This document shows, piece by piece, positions 41,779-45,407 of a DNA stretch of 45,407 nucleotides. This DNA comes from an uncultured Oscillospiraceae bacterium (lineage in GTDB: Bacteria > Bacillota > Clostridia > Oscillospirales > Ruminococcaceae): the NCBI GenBank assembly GCA_949298535.1, contig CASFXA010000056.1, forward strand, positions 1 to 45,407. Direction: 5' to 3'. The notes under the pieces were generated by a model. The model worked only from the letters and a program-made list of their open reading frames with translations, was not told where the DNA came from and did no database searches. How positions within the stretch are numbered: the stretch's first letter is position 1; each line of letters starts with the position of its first letter. The position numbers were made by a program, and so were the translations under genes.

Positions 41779-42207
41779 TCACTCCGCCAGCCAGTTGGTC
41801 AGTTCCTCAATCCCCTCTCCGGTAACGGCGCTGACCCGGAACACCCGGGAAGCTCCCGCCAAACGAAGCAGGCTCTCCGCCTGGTTCACCTGGGCTTCGG
41901 TGGCAAGGTCGGTCTTGGTGACCACCCCCACCACGGGATTGGCGAACATGGAGGCCTGGCCGGGAGAAAAACGGAACCGGCTGTCGGTAGCGTCCTGCAC
42001 AAAGAGGATCACATCCGCTTCCACGGCGGTAACCACCAGGGCCTTGTACATCCCCCGGTTCTCCAGATATTCCCCGGGGGTATCGATGGCGGAGGCCACC
42101 ACCTCGATGGCCTGGGTTTTTTTATAAACCAGCTGTTTCCCCGCCAGACGCTGGCAGAGGGTGGTTTTGCCGCAGAAGGAATTGCCCATGAGGATGATCT
42201 TTTTCAT
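41779..42207 (-). CDS. eutP: EutP/PduV-type small GTPase
   Basis: The 142-residue product is a Ras-like GTPase with the P-loop GNSFCGKTT (8-16), the switch segment IDTPGEYLENRG and the base-recognition motif TKTD. EutP/PduV proteins occur in microcompartment operons; PduV has been placed at the shell surface and linked to organelle movement. The ATG follows a GGAGGAG site and lies nine bases after the shell gene upstream. It is the last gene of the operon, before a terminator. Confidence 0.93.
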   Translation of the reverse strand: MKKIILMGNSFCGKTTLCQRLAGKQLVYKKTQAIEVVASAIDTPGEYLENRGMYKALVVTAVEADVILFVQDATDSRFRFSPGQASMFANPVVGVVTKTDLATEAQVNQAESLLRLAGASRVFRVSAVTGEGIEELTNWLAE

Positions 42208-42216
42208 GGCTCCTCC

Positions 42217-42564
42217 TCAGGTTCTGGTGATTTGGGTGGGGGTGAAGTGGAGGATCTTCTCCAACACCTCCAGCACCGCCTTCAGGGACGCCTCCACGCT
42301 GGCCACATCCCCGCAGATCACCAGGGACCCGCTGAACCGGTCCACAAAGACGATCTCCACGCCGGCGGCCTTGGTAGCCACATCCGCCCCGATGATAGCC
42401 GCCTCGCTGGGGGTAATGGTGAGGATGCCGATTGCTCCCCGATTATCGCTGATAACTCCCAGCTTCTGATACAGCTCCTCATTGGGATTGGCGATGAGAT
42501 GGGCCAGGGTCACCTGTTTACCAGGGACATACTCCTGGATAATTCGCTGCTTTTCCTCCGGCAT
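42217..42564 (-). CDS. eutS: microcompartment shell protein, PduU/EutS type
   Basis: This 115-residue BMC-domain protein has the N-terminal extension of the PduU/EutS group ([20 protein letters not shown]), which in known structures forms a small beta-barrel over the pore. The BMC core then follows in its permuted order ([41 protein letters not shown]). It forms hexameric tiles of the shell. GGGGGGAG precedes the ATG. It lies between the PduT-like gene and eutP. Confidence 0.93.
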   Translation of the reverse strand: MPEEKQRIIQEYVPGKQVTLAHLIANPNEELYQKLGVISDNRGAIGILTITPSEAAIIGADVATKAAGVEIVFVDRFSGSLVICGDVASVEASLKAVLEVLEKILHFTPTQITRT

Positions 42565-42606
42565 CCGGTCTCCCCCCTTTCATCCAAAAAGACAAAATGA
42601 ATCCTC

Positions 42607-43155
42607 TTACATCAGGCTGTCGAAAATCTCCCGGCGGGGATTGGGAATAACCACGCTGGAAACGACCATTCCCTGGCTGTTTTCCGCCTGGATCCCGCAC
42701 CGGACCGCCTCGGAAACTGCCGCTACCTCGCCAGTGAGAATCACAAAGGATTTGCCGCCGATGCCGGTGCCCAAACGGACATCCAGCAGCGTCACATCCG
42801 CCGCCTTCACCGCCGCATCCGCCCCATAAATGGAAGCTGTGACGCTGAAAAACTCCATCACACCCACGGCGTTGCGCTCAGAAGGGGGCGCGGCCAGATT
42901 GATAGCCTTGATCACCTGGGGATGGACCCGGGGAATGACGCACTGATCCACCACATGGGCTCCGCCCACAGCGGCGCCGGCATCCAGAGACGCCTTCACC
43001 GCCGCTACTTCTCCGGTAAAGAGAACGTGATATTTGCCGGGGCAGCTGGGCTTGGCGAAGATCAGGTCCACCTCCGCCGCCTTGAGGATGGCATCCGCCG
43101 CTTCGATCCCCTTGGCAATGCTGTTGAGTTCCAGAAAGCCGATGGTCTCGATCAT
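42607..43155 (-). CDS. pduT: tandem-BMC shell protein, PduT type, with pore cysteine
   Basis: The 182-residue product has two BMC domains in tandem (about 4-88 and 98-176; ETIGFLELNSIAKGIEAAD and VGVMEFFSVTASIYGADAAVKAAD), so three chains make one pseudo-hexamer. Cys38 in KPSCPGKY matches the cysteine of PduT that holds a 4Fe-4S cluster at the trimer pore. The protein should therefore carry electrons across the shell. Its start overlaps the PduS stop as ATGA, which fits the known PduS-PduT partnership. Confidence 0.93.
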   Translation of the reverse strand: MIETIGFLELNSIAKGIEAADAILKAAEVDLIFAKPSCPGKYHVLFTGEVAAVKASLDAGAAVGGAHVVDQCVIPRVHPQVIKAINLAAPPSERNAVGVMEFFSVTASIYGADAAVKAADVTLLDVRLGTGIGGKSFVILTGEVAAVSEAVRCGIQAENSQGMVVSSVVIPNPRREIFDSLM

Positions 43156-44507
43156 CGGACATCATCCTCCTTTACAATGGTGATCCGCCCCTCCGTCTGC
43201 TCCACCCGGCCGTCGAAGGGAGCGTGAAGAACCGCTCCCAGCTGGCCTTCGGGACAACCGGCAATCAGCTGGCCAGCCTTTACCCGATCTCCGGGGGAAA
43301 CAACAGGGGAAGCGGGAGCGCCGATATGCTGCCGCAGAGGCAGTGACACCTTTTCCGGCGCGAATTCCTTCAGTTGGGTGATCTGAATGTGGTAATAATC
43401 TCCCACCCCCGCCCGGGCCGCTGCCTTGGCGGTGGGAATCTTCCGCAGCTCCCGCCAGGGATTCTCTTCTCCCTGACCCTCGCCTTTGGGGTAGCGGACC
43501 TTCTGCTCCCCCAGCAGCTTTTTCAGCGTGGCGTTGACCCTCCGGGGCTGCAGCCCCATGGGGCAGGCCACCAGCTCACAGATGCCGCACTCACAGCACA
43601 GCTGGGCCCGACGCACATCCCGGTCCTCCAGAATTTCATGGAGATCCGGCGCGGCGGCCAGCTTTCGCATGATCCGGTGAGGCTCCAGAGGATGCCCCAT
43701 CAGATGGCGGGGGCACATCTCGGTGCAATAGCTGCACTGGATGCAGGCGGAACGTGCCCGGTTGAGCATATGGGCCAGAGGAATCTGGTGAGAAATGGAC
43801 AGATGGCTGTCCTCCGGCAGCACCAGGATACCGGAGGTGGTCTTGGTCACCACCGCCTGGGCCGCCTGCTCCATGGTCATGGGAGCGCCCATCATGGGAC
43901 CGCCGGAAATGACAAAATACCGGCTTTCCGTCGCTCCTCCCGCCTGGGCGATGCAGTCGGAAAAGCTGGTGCCCAAAGGTACATGAAGAACGGTAGGCTC
44001 CCGCACCGCACCGGTGACAGTGAGATATTTCCAGGTAAAGGGATGTCCCTCCATGGCGTCCCGGACGCAGACCATGGTGGCAGCGTTGGATACCACACAT
44101 CCCACGTCCAGTGGGATTCCGGCGGGAGGCACCACTCGTCCCGTCACTTCCCGGACCAATACCTGCTCGTCTCCGGCAGGATAAAAGCTCTCCATCTTGT
44201 GGAGGGTGATGGGGGCTCCGGTCTGGGCGATGGCCTCCTCCAGGGCGGCGATCTCCTGACGGTAGCTGCCCTTGAGGCCGATGACCCCATGGGCCGCCCC
44301 CAGATGCTCCTTCACCGCCCAGGCGGCCTCCACCAGCTCCCGGGCCCGGTTGCACATCAGCCACCGGTCGGTGCGCAGCAGCGGCTCACATTCGGCGCCG
44401 TTGACAATGAAATACTCCACCTGGGCGTTTAATTTGACATGGGTGGGAAAGCCGGCTCCGCCGCAGCCGACAATTCCCGCCTCTTTGATCTGTTGGATGA
44501 GGTTCAA
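43152..44507 (-). CDS. pduS: PduS-type RnfC-like flavo-iron-sulfur protein
   Basis: The 451-residue protein has an RnfC/NuoF-like N-terminal half (GIVGCGGAGFPTHVKL, then VNGAECEPLL) with FMN-binding character and an SLBB-like region. Two 4Fe-4S motifs follow (CIQCSYCTEMCP and CCECGICELVACP), then a C-terminal lipoyl-like barrel. PduS is a cobalamin reductase in propanediol organelles and relatives pass electrons in other microcompartments. The start is TTG 44507 after AGGTGA. It overlaps pduT by four bases. Confidence 0.92.
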   Translation of the reverse strand: MNLIQQIKEAGIVGCGGAGFPTHVKLNAQVEYFIVNGAECEPLLRTDRWLMCNRARELVEAAWAVKEHLGAAHGVIGLKGSYRQEIAALEEAIAQTGAPITLHKMESFYPAGDEQVLVREVTGRVVPPAGIPLDVGCVVSNAATMVCVRDAMEGHPFTWKYLTVTGAVREPTVLHVPLGTSFSDCIAQAGGATESRYFVISGGPMMGAPMTMEQAAQAVVTKTTSGILVLPEDSHLSISHQIPLAHMLNRARSACIQCSYCTEMCPRHLMGHPLEPHRIMRKLAAAPDLHEILEDRDVRRAQLCCECGICELVACPMGLQPRRVNATLKKLLGEQKVRYPKGEGQGEENPWRELRKIPTAKAAARAGVGDYYHIQITQLKEFAPEKVSLPLRQHIGAPASPVVSPGDRVKAGQLIAGCPEGQLGAVLHAPFDGRVEQTEGRITIVKEDDVR

Positions 44508-44544
44508 TGTTTCACCTGCTCTCCGCTTCTTTGTCTATCGCCGG

Positions 44545-44832
44545 TCAAAGGCCCTTTTGCAGCTTCTCCCGGTCCACCTCCAGGGAATCAATGATGCCCA
44601 CAATGGCACAGTCCACCGCCACATCATCCTTGCCGAAGGCCCGGCGGGCAGTACTGCCGCTGACCACCAGCACCCGTTCCCCAATGCCCGCGCCCACCAC
44701 GTCGGCGGCCACAAAAACCGGGGGCTGCTTCTGGCCGGTTTCCAGCTGGCGTACCACCATCAGCTTCATCCCGTTGAGGGTCTCCTCCTTTTTGGTCGCC
44801 CATACATGACCAATGACTTCACAGATAATCAT
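44545..44832 (-). CDS. eutN: microcompartment vertex protein, EutN/PduN/CcmL family
   Basis: The 95-residue product begins MIICEVIGHVWATKKEETLNG, a typical EutN/CcmL start, and continues with a small beta-barrel (VVGAGIGERVLVVSGSTAR, AVDCAIVGIIDSLE). These proteins form pentamers that close the corners of the shell. The ATG at 44832 follows an AAAGGAAG site; the open frame upstream of it looks non-coding. It lies 37 bases before pduS and 167 bases after the next gene upstream. Confidence 0.94.
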   Translation of the reverse strand: MIICEVIGHVWATKKEETLNGMKLMVVRQLETGQKQPPVFVAADVVGAGIGERVLVVSGSTARRAFGKDDVAVDCAIVGIIDSLEVDREKLQKGL

Positions 44833-44999
44833 GGGCTGTTCTTCCTTTCTCCCGGGGTGGGAATGAAATGGCCGGGGCGGATTCCCCGATGGTTGATGGA
44901 ACCAGAGGCTTCCTTTGGAACAGGGTAGAAAAAGCAACCACTGCTTTCAGCCTGTACCCAAAATCAGGAAAGCTGACTCCGGTTCCGATACTTTTTCAA
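44833..44999 (-). other. spacer within the microcompartment operon
   Basis: The 167-base gap is longer than the other gaps of this operon. It contains the eutN ribosome-binding site. No gene, clear terminator or strong promoter is visible, so a weak internal signal is possible but not shown. Confidence 0.4.
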
Positions 45000-45407
45000 T
45001 CAAACATATTCCAGGCGCTTGCCGCTGTGGAGAAATACATCCTTTGCCGACGGCGTCACCACGCTTCCCCGGGGAATGGCGATCACTTCCCCGGACTGGG
45101 CCGCCAGACGTACCGCCGCCGCTTCGGTAATCACCTTTTCCACCACAGCCGCAGCCTTTTTTTCACTGGAAGGACAGCAGGTGGCTCCCCTCTTCCTGCC
45201 AATAATGCGCACACCGTACCGCTCCAGGGTGCGGACATATCCCTCCAGGGTCTGATACAGGGCGGGGCTGCCCTTGCTGCTGTAGCCCCGATGAGGCAGA
45301 GCGGATTCCAGCAGCTGCACCTCTTTCCCCTCCAGCAAAGCGTGAAGGACGGCGCACTGGGCCGGACGGCTGTCCCTGCCCAAAGCGATGTCCGCCAGCT
45401 CTGTCAG
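45000..45407 (-). CDS. microcompartment-locus protein of unknown function, 5' end missing
   Basis: The frame is open to the right edge, so the start lies outside. The visible 135 residues include ELADIALGRDSRPAQCAVLHALLEGKEV, KGSPALYQTLEGYVRTLERYG and, at the end, GEVIAIPRGSVVTPSAKDVF. They resemble the conserved hypothetical protein found in ethanolamine and related microcompartment operons (TIGR02536-like), by my recollection of the pattern. The reaction is unknown. An internal TTG at 45383 is not the start, since the coding pattern continues upstream. Confidence 0.65.
   Translation of the reverse strand: MTELADIALGRDSRPAQCAVLHALLEGKEVQLLESALPHRGYSSKGSPALYQTLEGYVRTLERYGVRIIGRKRGATCCPSSEKKAAAVVEKVITEAAAVRLAAQSGEVIAIPRGSVVTPSAKDVFLHSGKRLEYV

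Overview
The window looks like chromosomal DNA from a moderately GC-rich, anaerobic, spore-forming member of the Clostridia, most like the Oscillospiraceae/Ruminococcaceae. This is inferred from gene content, not from a search. The evidence is a dipicolinate synthase pair, a SpoVB-type flippase, a long clostridial-type PurL, an Fe-S type PurF, and the firmicute cluster gdpP-rplI-dnaB-tilS-hpt-ftsH. Strong GGAGG ribosome-binding sites lie in front of most genes, and GTG or TTG starts are frequent. No tRNA, rRNA, CRISPR array, prophage or insertion sequence was seen.

Layout. 1-943: a possible gene end, several RNA-like hairpins, one small proline-rich ORF, then a promoter, a structured leader and an intrinsic terminator before purE. 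944-12354 (+): a nine-gene purine operon, purE-purC-purF-purM-purN-purO-AICAR formyltransferase-purD-purL. PurH is replaced by two separate proteins, an archaeal-type IMP cyclohydrolase and a free-standing transformylase. 12955-14538 (+): SpoVB-like flippase. 14765-16658 (+): an OmpR-type two-component system. 17490-20631 (+): a secreted, membrane-anchored NEW3-repeat protein with an ABC ATPase and an ABC-2 permease. 21095-27566 (-): secG, then a type IIA topoisomerase operon parE-cinA-parC with its own promoter, then a small two-helix membrane protein. 27835-35707 (-): the co-directional set gdpP-rplI-dnaB-tilS-hpt-ftsH. 35957-38213 (+): VOC-fold protein, anion permease and sirtuin as one operon. 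38379-39098 (-): a ricin-type lectin domain fused to a histone-H1-like Lys/Ala/Pro tail. 39507-39851 (-): small GIY-YIG-like protein. 40093-41589 (-): spoVFAB (dipicolinate synthase) behind a sigma-K-like promoter. 41779-45407 (-): the downstream part of a bacterial microcompartment operon (conserved BMC-locus protein cut by the window edge, EutN/PduN, PduS, PduT, PduU/EutS, EutP/PduV). Its signature enzyme lies outside the window.

How it fits together. The left third makes IMP from PRPP; hpt later in the window salvages purine bases into the same pool. SpoVB and dipicolinate synthase belong to cortex formation and spore core loading. PduS and PduT are expected to pass electrons to or across a protein shell built from the PduU, PduT and PduN-type subunits. 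The observations I rate highest are the lectin/histone-tail fusion next to a sirtuin, the uncharacterised leader RNA before purE, the split PurH pair, the NEW3-ABC unit beside a two-component system, and the topoisomerase operon interrupted by cinA.
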